In this document: positions 10,511 through 22,718 of the stretch, piece after piece
Position numbering within the stretch: position 1 is the stretch's first letter
How the letters are laid out: each line of letters opens with the position of its first letter
Assembly: GCA_025677835.1 (NCBI GenBank)
Contig: JAIXMR010000004.1
Span: 372,001 to 436,000, forward strand
Length of the DNA stretch: 64,000 bases
Direction of reading: 5' to 3'
From: Sporodiniella umbellata
Lineage: Eukaryota; Mucoromycota; Mucoromycetes; Mucorales; Rhizopodaceae
The notes under the pieces: model-generated
What the model was told of the DNA's origin: nothing
The model's input: the letters and a program-made list of their open reading frames with translations, nothing else
Database searches by the model: none
Translations under genes and position numbers: made by a program

Positions 10511-12335
10511 CTTGTTTGCTATGTACTCGAATAAATAGCCTATTTGATCCCAAATTATGGTACGATAAAATCGGAAAACTTAATATTCAAATATCAAAAG
10601 CAATTAGTTGATTATATCGACAACAGCGCCAAATAATTCAAGGAAAATCCTCATAAACTGAAGTATTTGCTGAGCACTGTCAAAACATTGATCTCACAAT
10701 TTGAGCCCCTTGGAAATTTCGAAAACTAGTTTTAGTATTCTCTTTTTTGTAACAACTAATTTCAAACTAGCTTTTCTACTTCGAATTAGAACTTTAAAAA
10801 ATATTGCAAATACTTTATCGCCTACGATAAAGAGAACTTTGCTGGTTTAAATCTGCGTGAGAAAAAGGGTAAATATTTTAGAAAAAGTTTAAAACTACTT
10901 TGGATATACCCGCGATAGTCAAAAAATGAAATACACTACAATAGCTCTTGCCGTTTATATTGTCTATATAGCCTTTGCAAGGAGCGATTACAAAAAATGA
11001 AAGACTAATATTTTGACCCATATGTCTTGACTTGAAGTGTTTTAAATCAATATACATAGAGAGAGACCCTTTCAACAAAAATAAATAATAAAGTCCTGCC
11101 AAAATACTCTAGGCTGTAAATAACAAGACTATGAAAAATTATGACGCTGCTCGGTAAAACTGAAATTGGAACTATATTATTTGTCTTTGTGAACCCACTT
11201 GTCTAGACTCCAACTTGTTTTAAACTTAGTTATTTGTGTTATGCGAAGCGCAATAACCATTCAAACAGTTGAAAATTCTCTGATTTTGTCTATTGTTATG
11301 CCATTGAATAGTAATAAGCTATTAAGGAAGCAAAGCAATGAAGTCATTAATTCGAAAGAGACACGGTTTCCCTTTCATTCATTTAAAGACTCAAAAGGAA
11401 GCCACAAATTTAAGAAAAAAGCTTCCACGTTTTTACCAAAACCTGCTTTTTTAAGCTACAAAATCTATTAGTATCCTGTTAAAAGATACCATAATGTTGC
11501 TCAAAACCACAAAGACATCCTCATAATTACACATTATTTTTAGGCGTGTAGAAAATTCAAAGATAATATCACTGTTTTTTTCTTTTCACAAAGTATACGG
11601 GAGCAATGTGTTTTATATATATACAAGGCTGTGTGATATACATTTAAAATTGATTAAAGTAAAGCTAATATGTGTGAATATATCCTTGTGTTTTTTTAAT
11701 CGATTATAGATATTAAAATCTTACATCAAAAAATACAGGTATTGTACCTCGATATAAGGCGTTCTGTGATAGAGCGGTATACACTCAAATCATAACACCT
11801 CAAATTAATGCCACTTCTGGCAGGATTCAAGGCCTATACGCCAAATAGTTGAAAGATATACATGAAAATATTCTCTTGTTTATATATATATATATAAGTA
11901 TTTGTATTTGTATCTCATTAGCAATGGCATTTCATTTGTTTTACGATTTTCTTTTTTTTTTTTCTTTTAGCTTCAGAAAAATTAAAGTATAAATGGTCTA
12001 TAAAAACCTGTTTTCGCTTCTTGGCTCTTGAAAAAATGGTTGCAGCTATAAAATTTTATACAAACAATTCATACACTACTCTCTTAAAAACGTACATTGT
12101 TGGTCTTATTTTTTGAGAAATTATAGGATGTAAAAAATGTTTGATAAATCTAAGCGTACACTTAATATTGACCTTCTCCTTTTTTTTCTAAGTAAAAGAT
12201 ACGCTCACAAAAAGAACCTTGTTGGCAACTAGGATTTCTTAAGACTGTGTGAAATTCCGTTCCTTTTTTAATTGTTTTTTACTTATAGAAGTAACCGGAT
12301 AAGCGAATGTTTTTTTTAGAAAAGAAAAAAAAAAG
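10511..12335. other. Gene-poor AT-rich DNA
   Basis: About 1.8 kb with an (AT)n tract at 11881-11896 and several T runs. Reading frames at 11199-11471 (plus) and 10878-11102 (minus) have no recognisable family and are treated as chance ORFs or deeply decayed transposon sequence. Confidence 0.45.
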
Positions 12336-12391
12336 TATATAAAGAAAAGAAAATGAGTAGTGTTTTTTTTTGTTCCTCATATCATGTCTAA
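12336..12391 (+). promoter_or_regulatory. TATA box and overlapping upstream ORF before the NmrA-like gene
   Basis: TATATAAAG at 12336-12344 lies 40 bp before the chosen ATG (12384). An upstream ATG at 12353 opens a 12-codon ORF that ends with TAA at 12389-12391, overlapping the main start in another frame. If transcription starts about 30 bp downstream of the TATA box the short ORF is skipped; otherwise it could reduce translation. Inference from sequence only. Confidence 0.45.
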
Positions 12392-13492
12392 TTCATCTAA
12401 AAACGTCTGTGTCATCACCAATGTTGACTCTTATCTTGGCTATGCTTTAGCCTTCCGATTCCTTCAAGCAAAGAAAAGCCAAGAGGATAAATTCATTACC
12501 AACCACCAGATACGTGTTCTTTATCGTAAAAAAGATGGCTATGGTTTATCTGTACTGGAGAAAATGGGTGCTGAATGTGTTCAGGCCGACTACGAAAATC
12601 AAGACCAGCTTAAAAAGTGTGTTCAAAACGCTCGTACTGTAGCAGTCATTCCAGAGCATTCTGAAAATCGACTTAAGGAAGCCCAGAACTTGCTTGAGGC
12701 TTGCCGTGATCAAAAAATTGAATTTCTTTGTTTACACTCAATGTACGTTCACACAATTTTTTTTGTGATAACTTAAATTTTTTACTTATTAGGATTGGTG
12801 CCGATACTGGAAAAAACCATAATGAGCTCAAAACCCTTAAAGAGCTCTACGAGATTGAAGAGATGGTCAAGAAATACTTTCAAGAAAACCATGGCATTAT
12901 TAGACATACTATGTTTAGCCAAGCATTCTACTATATGGCACCTCAGATCGAAGGCAAAGGCGAAGTCGCTCTCCCTGTAAAGGAAGATGTCAAATGGGGT
13001 ACTGTAGACTTGAATGACTCAATCAATGCTGTCTATATATTGGCTCGTATGGAGCACGAAAGTCGCGAGAAAAATGGTGGCAAACGAATGGAAAAGCTTG
13101 TTCAGTTCACTCCAACTCAAATGAGGACTACCAAGGAAATGGTTCAAGAAATCGGTAGAGGTTTGGGCCGTGAAAATCTGTACTTTAAGCATGCTTCTGA
13201 AGAAGAAATTAAGAAGTATCTCCAAGAAGCAAGAAAAGGAGAAAAGTTCAAGGAGCGCCCTAAAGACTCTGAGGACAATAAGCACTTGGACCGCGATGGC
13301 CCATGGTCTTTCCCTCTTGGAATGTTCCTTAACGACAAAGCTATCGAATGTATGATGGAATTTTGGAAAATGGCCAATATGGGAAAAGCTGACATCCAAA
13401 CGGACGATCTTAAGAAGATCATGAAACGCGAACCCAAAAACTTGGAAGAGTATTTCAAGAAAAACCGTGATCAGTTCAAGCAATTCAAGTAA
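12384..13492 (+). CDS. NmrA-like NAD(P)-binding Rossmann-fold protein
   Basis: Atypical short-chain dehydrogenase of the NmrA-like type; members sense or use NAD(P)H and many are not enzymes. Exons 12384-12742 and 12793-13492 give 352 residues. The N-terminus (VCVITNVDSYLGYALAFRFL) fits the first beta strand and a degenerate dinucleotide loop: the usual GxxGxxG is replaced by N-x-D-S-Y-L-G, so classical cofactor binding is uncertain. RVLYRKKDG follows as the second strand. The IRHTMFSQAFYYMAPQIEGKGEVALPV stretch resembles the NmrA substrate-side segment. The C-terminal third is Lys/Glu-rich and helical. Substrate and role are unknown. Confidence 0.75.
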
Positions 13493-14930
13493 ATCTGGTT
13501 ATGTTTAAGTTTTAAGAACCAAAATCCTTTTGTGAAACAATAAAAAAGAACAGATTTTGTTGTAAAAAAAAAGCTCTTCAAAAACAGACTTGGCACTACT
13601 TTAACCAGAGAAAAAAAACCCCCTTGAAACTTTTCTGATACATATTTTATTGAAGTTTTTAAAGCTCATGGAGAATAGATAGCACTCAACTCACTTTAAA
13701 TTTACAATGTGGGCAGATAAAAAAGCTACCCACAGGAACGTTTTTTAAAAAAGACTGTTATCCAAATCGTACCATGTGTATTTTTTTTTTTTACTAAAAA
13801 GGCCACCCTGTCCCCTCATCTGGTACTACCAAACTTCCATATCACCCCACATCCAAAAAAAAAAGACCTTTAAAGTTAAATGCAGGTTGCGGGATCACAG
13901 TTATGTAGGTGAGCGTTTTTACTCTAACCCCCTCCCCCCCCCAGTGCTCGCTTCTGAGAGTCTACAATTTTCCTTTTTTATTGTTTCAATTGAATGTTAA
14001 ACTTCTATTTTACAAAGGTAGACTCAGCTAGAAATTAGCGTTTGAGTTTTTTTCTTTTGATACACCAACCAAAAGAACCTATACATATTATTCAAATTCC
14101 CTTTCTTTTAATATAGGCTGCCAAACACTTTACAATACTTAAAAAAAACATTTTCTTTATTGGATGAAGGTGGGTTTTTCCTAACTCTTGCATTTTTTTA
14201 TTAAAACAAATGTGTTTCTCGGCATTTTTCGGTTTTCACTAATCTTTATGCAAGCTTCTTTCTATTTGTTCTAAACAACATAATACATCGTTGAAATAGA
14301 GCTTTAAGGCGACTTCGATTTACAAAGCCAAATAAGATTTATTTATTTTATTTGTAGCTATTATTGATTATACTTTTACTATCTCATTCAAATAAAATCG
14401 ACTGTTTTTGTAGCTCATTGTTTTTTCACTAACTTCTCTGACATGTTTTTAACGGATTTTTCGTTTAAAAAGAGCTTTGTTAATTCCGTACTAAGTAAAG
14501 ATAAAGGTTAAAAAAAACTCTACACATATAAATTACTGCCTTGTTCTTATGCCTGCCTGTTAGAGATTAAATAAGAAAAAAGCCCCATCCAAATATAACG
14601 AAGTTGAAACTGATATTTAGAAAGGCCATAGAAATGCAATTACATGGTTTTCTGAGCTCGCAAAGTAAGCGCCATAAATATATTATAACGAGCTTGGATC
14701 TGATGAAAGGAAATATTTGGGGGTGTAGTCCGTATGTCTTTTACAGATTGAGTAGTGTTGCCCTTGTGTTACTCATAGCCAGAGCACAGACCTATCCGGA
14801 TTTTTCCGTTTCTTTTGTGACGCAACTTTCAGGTCTCCGCAAAAAACCGATTTATAAAATTAAAAAAAAATTTATCATAAAAAAAAAACAAAACAAAATT
14901 GCAGCTCTTCTTTCTTACATATAAAACAAA
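13493..14930. other. Intergenic DNA
   Basis: About 1.4 kb with poly(T)/poly(A) runs and a C run near 13930-13942. The 106-codon frame at 14604-14924 ends in a Lys/Ile/Asn low-complexity tail over an A-rich stretch and is not supported as a gene. A TATA-like CATATAAAAC lies about 15 bp before the MDM34 start. Confidence 0.4.
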
Positions 14931-16592
14931 ATGGCTTTTAAGTTCAACTGGCCTGAATTTGATGCCGGGTTTTATCAAGAAGCCCGTTCACAGCTTGAGA
15001 CTGCACTAAACAAAGGAAATAAACCAAAGAATATTGTGGACTACATTTCTGTTACAGAATTAAACATGGGCACAACTGTAAGCCGAGAAATACATTAGAA
15101 AAGAGTTGCCAACGGGATAAAAACAAGCAAAAAGAAAAACAAACTTACATTATACTTTATTTGGTACTTAGGCACCTGATTTAGAGATATTGGAAATAGG
15201 AGAGCTTTCAACAGACAAGTTTCGGGGGATATTTAAACTGACTTACTGTGGAGATGCATATATTGTTATACAGACAAAAGTTCAAGTAAGAAGAGACAGA
15301 TAGACATATACTGCATTGAATTAAAGAAAAGTTAACGATAATAGGCAAACCCCATGCATGCAAAAGAATCGACATTACCACGACACTCTCGGCCAAATGT
15401 GTTAGCTGCCAATCAGCCATTAGTTGTTCCCATGTTACTAAGAATAAGCGATCTTAAGTTGAGAGGAATTATTGTACTTGTTGTTTCGAAAACAAAAGGC
15501 ATCACTTTAGTGTTTAAAAACGACCCCTTGGAAAGCATTTTAGTTAGCTCAACCTTTGACAGTATTACCAGTGTTCGCTCATTTTTGCAAAGAGAGATTG
15601 AAAATCAGCTACGAAATTTATTTCAAGAGGACCTGCCTGTAATGATACACAATTTAAGCTTACGTCATATTCAACAAGAACAAGAAAAACAGGCCAAAAA
15701 AGAACAAGAGGAATGGCTTGAAACCCAGAGGCTAAACGTTTTAAAAAAGAATGCTCTTAAAGCACGTTCAGTGTTTTCCGATCCTGGAATTCAACGTAAC
15801 CCAACAACAAGACCTGGTTCAGTCATTATGTCACCTTCAACAAAAAGCGATAAGCCATTCGATGTACTTTCTCTCCCAGAACTCGATTCACCTTTAGGAA
15901 ATACATTTCCCAGATCTCCCCTTTTGTTTCCATACAGCCAAGAATCATCCTACAGCCCATTTAGAAGATCAAACACAACTCCTATCTACAGCAGATTTAG
16001 TGACCTATATTTTTCACAAGAAACAAACGGTAGCGATTGTTTATCAATGTCACCAGACTCGGTTCACATGGATCAATTACCTTTTTCGGGCAACATTGCA
16101 CCCGTTACGGCTGCCAACTTATTGACGCTCAACGAGCTTTATAGTAATCGATTTGCCTCTTTAAAAACACCGCCATACTCTGAATTTGGGGATTCACAAA
16201 GTAAGCTTGTGGAAGATGAAGATTCGTGCGAGGAATACTATGATGAGTCGTCTGTTAACTCAATGGTTGCAGCAGAAATGTATGCCGATAGCGTTGACGC
16301 ACCTTGGTACATTACAGAAGGTCCAGAACTGCCATCCACAAGGCACGAAGAAAAAACGCATACAATTATGCCCATGAATGAAGACATTATACTAAATCCT
16401 GGAGAAAACTCAATCGCAGCTAAACTAGCACAACTGACAAGCGTCCATCATACTATATCACCATTTACGCATACTATAAACCACTTTACATATCGTTCCT
16501 TACCGCATGCAGTCAAAGTAGAACTAAAACATAAATCAAAAAAGAAGCCCAAAAGACGTATTATTCGTCTTAACACACAAACTTTGGCTTGA
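14931..16592 (+). CDS. MDM34: ERMES subunit Mdm34 (mitochondrial distribution and morphology 34)
   Basis: Mdm34 is the mitochondrial outer-membrane-side SMP-domain subunit of the ERMES complex, which tethers ER to mitochondria and moves phospholipids. Exons 14931-15077, 15172-15285 and 15345-16592 give 502 residues. The N-terminal SMP domain is unmistakable: [55 protein letters not shown], then [20 protein letters not shown] and the end of the domain near residue 205. A charged linker ([15 protein letters not shown]) leads into a Ser/Pro-rich disordered region and a basic C-terminus (KKKPKRRII). The first two exons are short and were found by matching the SMP domain. Introns are 94 and 59 bp. 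Confidence 0.94.
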
Positions 16593-17765
16593 GTGTAATT
16601 CTCTCATTTAGTGATATATATACATATATATATATATATATTCTTTACCACATTTATACCTCATTATTTATTCTTTTATACAGTATGCGCAAATGTATAT
16701 AATATAAAACAGCAATTGTAAAAATAAAAGTAAAAGAAATACAAACAATATATCTTTGAATAAATAAACATTTAAAACGTAAAAAATTTAGAAACGACCA
16801 AAGGTTTTGCCGCTTCATACAGTACCTGGATGAGTTTTAAGTAGTTAAGGGCACAATGGTCAATTTACTCTCTGCATAAAGTTTTTATAAGCAAAGGCCA
16901 AGCACATTTTCAGTAAAAAAAATACCAAATTTAAACGGGAGCTTTATTATAAAAAACAATTCAACTGATGTGCTTCAAGTAGTGCCAAGTTCTAAAAAAA
17001 AATGTAATCATGTTAAACTAGCTATATTTGAGTCTTCCAAGCAACACAGATGTCGCCCCACGCCATTGTCAAAACCAAAAAAGAAAGAAAGTTTGACAGA
17101 TTCTGTGTTGCCCATAATCCTCTTATAAACAATAGCGCTTCACATATTATAGCACTAATTAGGTGACTCTTTCATTGAATCTAGCTTCGATTGAAAAATA
17201 CTCATAGTAGAATTCAGTATAACTTGAGATGTTTTTATTAGAATATCCTTCAATTCATATTGACTTGATTACAGGTCTCTTTTTGAAAAAAAAAATTGTA
17301 AAAGTCCTTACACACCTTGTTAATATTACATGTTACAATACTTTCGACGTATGATGTTTTTTTTAAAGCCAAATACAATCCCGACCACAGGCACTTTATA
17401 TTTGCCTTAATAGGCCATTTGTTCAGGCAACCATCACTATCGAGGTATGCAAAGTTTCAAGAAATAATTAAGGTTTTTTTTTTCAAACTAAACTGTTGGG
17501 ATAAACCTTCTATCAAATCAAACGAATACTTTCTGGATATCCGTCCGTGTTTAAAGGGACAGCACAATTTCGTATTCCGAATCAAATATCATTCGATTTC
17601 TATTATCTGCCAGTTGATCCGAATTTGAATGCTATAAAATAAATAAGCACCTTATCATTTCCTCTTTTATTTTTGTTTTTTTTTCTTGACAAAACTTGGC
17701 TTACTTGTACATATTTTGGCTTTTCTCTTTCAAAAGAAAAATAAAACATCAAGAAGCAGCCAACC
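16593..17765. other. Intergenic DNA with (AT)n tract
   Basis: About 1.2 kb. An (AT)n microsatellite lies at 16614-16641 just after MDM34. The reading frame 17317-17628 (103 codons) has a protein-like composition but no recognised family, no start context and broken flanks; it could be a transposon remnant. Nothing else is supported. Confidence 0.4.
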
Positions 17766-18694
17766 ATGAATTCAACATCAGCAGAACCACTGAACTGGTT
17801 AGAATACCAATGGCAAGAGGCTTACCGAGACCGCAATCCTTTACTTGTTACTGGCATTATTGCATTTGTTATGCATGAGCTTGTTTATTTTGGCCGCTTT
17901 ATCCCATTTTTAATCTGTGACTTTATACCCTACTTCAAGCAATACAAAATACAACAAAACAAAGAGAATACATCTGCTGATTATTGGAAGTGTACTAAAC
18001 AGGTCTTGTATCAACATTTTGTTTTTGAAGGCCCTATCATTTTTTTCTTTCACCCTATGGCAAGCTACTTGGGTATGAATACAGAGTGCCCTTTTCCTGA
18101 ATGGTAAGTAAATTTGGATAGATACACGAGCGTATATAGGCACATACTGACTTTATATTAAGGAAATACATTCTCCCTCAGATTGCGATTTTTTTTGTAT
18201 TTGAAGACGCCTATCATTATGCAGTTCACAGAGCAATGCACTGGCCACCACTGTATAAAAAGATTCATAAGATTCATCATGAGTATGCTGCTCCTATTGG
18301 TATTGCTGCAGAGTATGCTCACCCTCTAGAGACTTCCATTCTTGGTCTTGGTACTGTAGGCGGACCACTTCTTTATCACACTTTTGGGAAGTATGTGTTT
18401 AAGCTTAGTGACGAATGGCGGCTTCATCTTTTTACAATGCTCCTTTGGATTGTTTGCCGTCTTTTGCAAGCCATAGATTGTCACTCTGGTTACGATTTCC
18501 CTTGGTCTCTTCGTCACTTCATTCCTTTCTGGGCCGGAGCAGACCATCATGATTACCACCACATGGCTTTCGTTGGTAACTACGCCTCTTCGTTTCGATG
18601 GTGGGACTATATCTTTGGAACTGACGTTAAATATCGTGCCTATCGCAAAAAGCAAGCGGAACAAAAGCTGTTAGAACAGAAAAAAAAACTATAA
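17766..18694 (+). CDS. ERG25: Sterol C4-methyl monooxygenase
   Basis: Erg25 oxidises the C4 methyl groups of 4,4-dimethylzymosterol in the ER, with Erg26, Erg27 and the Erg28 scaffold, in ergosterol synthesis. Exons 17766-18103 and 18163-18694 give 289 residues, normal for the family. The three diiron histidine boxes of the fatty acid hydroxylase superfamily are present: HRAMH at 135-139, HKIHH at 148-152 and HDYHH at 242-246. Hydrophobic segments at about 30-55, 85-105 and 115-130 fit the multi-pass topology. The last residues are Lys-rich (EQKKKL), possibly an ER-retrieval signal. The 59 bp intron splits Trp113. Confidence 0.95.
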
Positions 18695-19289
18695 ACATTA
18701 ATATCTTACATTCAACAAAGCCGGATTGGGTCAATAAAAAAATATTTTGGTCATTTCCGAATTAATTTGGGATAGTTGAGAAAATAAATTACTAATAATA
18801 ATTTGGGACGAAGATGAGAAAATGCTTTGAACAGTCAAATCGGAGGCCAAAATAGTGTTGCAAAAAACGTAAAATCTAAGACTGTGAGGAAGTAGGGCAC
18901 TTTAATATACAGTTTTACAAGTGAAATTTATACAAAACTACGGATAATAATGATAGGACAGCTCTTTATTTCATAGCAAACATAACAATAATAGCTACGT
19001 ATATTTTGCGGCTCAAGTTCGAAAAGAAAGCAAAGGGACAGTTAAAACCAAGCTAAAAGGCAGCCAAAAGACAAGACCACTAACGATAATACAGTCAGTG
19101 TTCGTTGTAAAAGATGCAAAAGCTATACTAATTATTCAAAAAAACATGTTTCTATAATGCGATATCTTAAACTATAGTGCTACAGAAAAATCTTGGGGTT
19201 AATCATAAAACACTCACAAGAAAGTTGCTATTTGACAAGTGCATAGATCGAGCCTGCGTAAATTTCTTACTTTATAAGCGACAAGATAG
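18695..19289. other. Intergenic DNA
   Basis: About 600 bp downstream of ERG25 without a supported gene, RNA or repeat. Confidence 0.4.
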
Positions 19290-19573
19290 TAAAGCATCAT
19301 CTTGAGCTCAAATTTGGAAGCTTTGTGTTCCCAGAAGTGGCGGGGGACTACCGCATAGTTTTTATCAATCCTGATATAACTCCTGTTTTTGCTACTGTAA
19401 GTGACTTAAACCAGGGAAATCACCCTATTGCTCGTGTCATGACGAAAAAATCACCGCCACTTGACAGGTTCGACTGCTTTCAACGCTCAGCAAAGTTTAA
19501 GAGCCAACATGGAATAGAGGATATTGAATTAAGAGTTCCTACAGACAAGGCATCAAACATAGAGTGTTTTTAA
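19290..19573 (+). pseudogene. Degenerate ORF, possible TnpB/Fanzor-like (OMEGA) nuclease relic
   Basis: The frame reads ...FPEVAGDYRIVFINPDITPVFATV... and continues for about 80 codons before a stop at 19573, with further decayed stretches to about 19735. The segment I-N-P-D-I-T-P-V-F-A-T resembles the RuvC-I strand of eukaryotic TnpB/Fanzor proteins, where an IDPG motif opens the nuclease core; the catalytic Asp would be replaced by Asn here. There is no start methionine before the conserved part, no second RuvC motif and no zinc finger, so it is a fragment at best. Family assignment is from pattern memory and is weak; an unrelated transposon protein is the alternative. Confidence 0.35.
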
Positions 19574-20103
19574 ACAGTATAGACATCTTATTAAATTCTT
19601 ACGATAAGAGCAATAAAAAAAAATATACTTTATCAAGGGTGGTAGAGAGCATAAAAAGTATTGATCAGCATCTTAATAAACTGCAATGGCAAGTACAATA
19701 GAAAGAAAAGAAGAAACAGCAGAGGAAGGTGGAAAAAAATTTGAAGTGTTAGTAAGTACGATTGTTCTCTATTCGAAAGCATCCAAACAAATATTCAACA
19801 TCTCTTTTTTTTTTTCTCTAAAAAAACGGTGAAATGGAAGAGAACAAACTTTGCTGAAGGCAAAACAAAAACTTCCCTGATAGTATTTGAAAATGGAGTG
19901 TTTGGGAAGGATAACAATCGACTCAAAAAATCCAAATATAGAGTGACAGGTGTATTTTGGCTTGTGTCTAAAAGGTGAGAAGCGACTCGCTGCTCTTGTT
20001 ATTGGCGTGTTCCAAACTTCGAAAGTCTGCAGCAAATACAAAACTTTGTCACTCGAGTTGGCAGCACACCTAACAAAAATTCTGTAAACCAAACATGTAT
20101 TCT

Positions 20104-20134
<31 letters not shown>

Positions 20135-22718
20135 CTGACACTCTCTCATATGTCCCAAATTCTTACTATTGACTCACCTTCTTATCTTTATCCAGCTTAA
20201 TTTTGAAATGACCTAAATGTTTTTATAGACCTGATCTAGGTTCGCCGAGTAAAATTCGCTCGCAATAGCCTCAGGATCTTTGATATTTACTCTTTTTTTT
20301 TTTTTTACAAGACGTCTAGTTTTTTACGAAAAAATATGTACAAAGATCAGTGTCTAAACGAGATTATCTGCAAAAGAAACGCTTGTGACGAACCGCAAAC
20401 TAAATCAACTGTCTTATCCTAATAAACTTTATGAGTTGTTTCAGCGGCTGGGGTCTGAAGTAAACAATATTTGGCGATATGTAACAAACTATTTATACAA
20501 TATATACTGCGGTTTCATATCGTGTGTATATATGTGTTTTTAACTTTTATATACAATTCTTTTCATCACACCAACTGTTTTAAATATACATCTATGCGTC
20601 TATGGTGCTGTTTGTTCTGGTCTAATTTAAACAGTATGGTATTGGTAGTTCGTTGTTTTTTGACTTGTAGCTAATCTATTTGTTCTTTTACGTTTCTGAA
20701 CCGCCTGTTTCATGTATTATGCTCATATTTTTGTTTCAAAAGTACAGTGTTAAATGAACATTGTGTTTTATAATTGAATGCAAATCCTAGAACATATACA
20801 AATGAATAGTCAACCCATATTGTATTTCAATTGTGTATTTGTTAGGCCACTTTGTGTAAATAAACTTCACATAAAAACGTATCAGTTAAGATGATAAAGA
20901 TTGCTAGCTATTTTGTTAGTCGTATGGACGGTATGGAGATAAAATTAGCTCTGTTTATTTTGTAGATTTTATGGCGATCAGGATAATAAAACTAGCCAGA
21001 CCCACTTTTATATACTGAATTAGAAGTGTTCAAGAGGAGTCTATTTTTACAAAGTCCCTTAAATCCCTTTACTATTTGCGACTTTTGATACGTTGAGTCA
21101 TTAGTTAAAGATTGTCATTATATATGGTTCTTGGTTTATTCATTAAAACCACTTTTCTGTCCGGAATCGAAGTGGGTGTATTGACAGCGAGATTGTTGAA
21201 AGTATAGCAACTCTTTTGTGGTATTTTCAAAAATCAGATAACAGCAAGACTTACTAGTTTTTACAACATATGGCACGATGTTAAAAGGGCGGTTTTTATA
21301 TGTATGTTTAACTATAAAATACGGACATTGGGAATGAAACTCAAGGCAGCAGTAAAAAGAACTCGGTTTTAGGTTGTACAGCAACATTAAAAACACGGGA
21401 AGACCTAAGCAACAGCTGCTTCATTTCCTCTTAATCAGTCATTCACTTGTTTTTTTTTTGGTTTTCCTTCTTCTAGAAAGAAGCTTCAAATAGTTGAAGC
21501 GAATTTATTTTTGAACGAAACGATACAACTGTATGTAAGTTGTGTCATATTTGAAAAAAACTAAAGCACCAGATAAAATTGCTTTGGATACTAAAGCCAA
21601 GTAATAACATTATAGGCTACTTGTATATAGTTGCAGGCAAAAATGACTACTATTTCGTGACCTTGTCTTTTTTTAGAGGAGCTTTACTGATTTGCCTTAA
21701 GTATCGAATCTATTCTGGCTGAAACTTTGTGTCCAGCTTTTAAAAAAGTCTGGATCTTTAATTTCCTTATTTCACTCGTTCAAGCGCAGAATTGGCACGT
21801 TGTTTAATTGTTTCATTGGCTCTCAAATCTATTTTTAAAAGAGACTATCATTGGTGTTTCTACATTTCAGATACCTTTTTGCCCGTATTTGTTATATTAT
21901 AAAGGCACATGTTTTTGGTTTTGAGACAAACAAATTAAACTCAAAAGCTTATAACGCGTACTGAGGTCATTAAAAAAAACGCGATTGGCCCGCCACAATA
22001 AACTTGATTTGAGGTGTCAACTAAATCAATCAAAAAAGCAGTCTGCTTATCTTATCGCTTTACATTCTATCGGACCCGTTGGGCGGAACAACAAAAAACA
22101 CTTGAGACAGGAAGAAACATTCTAAAAAACAAGACAAAAAAAATCACGAGCTTTTATTCTCTTACCCTTTTGGAAAATAGCCAAACGTGAAAAAGTGTGG
22201 GAAAAGAACGTAGGTAGTAAAAGCTAAATACGCTGGCACATTTGGTTGTACAGATCGCAAACCTAATCTCGACATCGGTCATTATATTCATTCTGTTTCC
22301 GTAACTAGCCGCAGAATTGTTTTTAAAGCTCCAAAATACTGCTTTTCAATAAAATAACTTGAAGCTTATTTAAAATCTAACAAACCAAGTATAAAACTAG
22401 AGTTGGCTACCAAAAAGAAGGGTTTTTAGCTTGTAGAGATAGTTCCAAAGCCTTTACGCATTCACTCTCGTCATTTTAACATTTGAAAGCCAGGGTTGCT
22501 GTTTCCCAGCTTTCTCTTACTCCACAAAAAAAAGACGAGTATAAAAAGTACAGTTTTTTGATCTCTTCTTCTTTTAACCGTTTTTATCGCTTCACAAGCA
22601 AAAAAAAAAAAAAAAAAAAAAAACAATAAAACATCAATTTTTTTTTTTTTTTTTGGCTTTCTTCTTTAGTCGTCATTGGATTTCCAACAAATTTTAACCT
22701 AGTTGTACTATACGATTG
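19574..22718. other. Gene-poor AT-rich DNA
   Basis: About 3.1 kb. It holds A/T runs (19804-19818, 20104-20130, 20291-20306) and, upstream of the next gene, an A run of about 27 bases (22597-22623) facing a T run (22638-22654). Frames at 19769-20158, 20471-20674 and 21136-21396 show no family resemblance. Confidence 0.4.

Noticed and set aside
14604..14924. 106-codon ORF before MDM34
   Set aside because: Low-complexity Lys/Ile/Asn tail over an A run, no family resemblance, overlaps the MDM34 promoter.
17317..17628. 103-codon ORF upstream of ERG25
   Set aside because: Protein-like composition but no recognisable domain, no supporting splice or start context.
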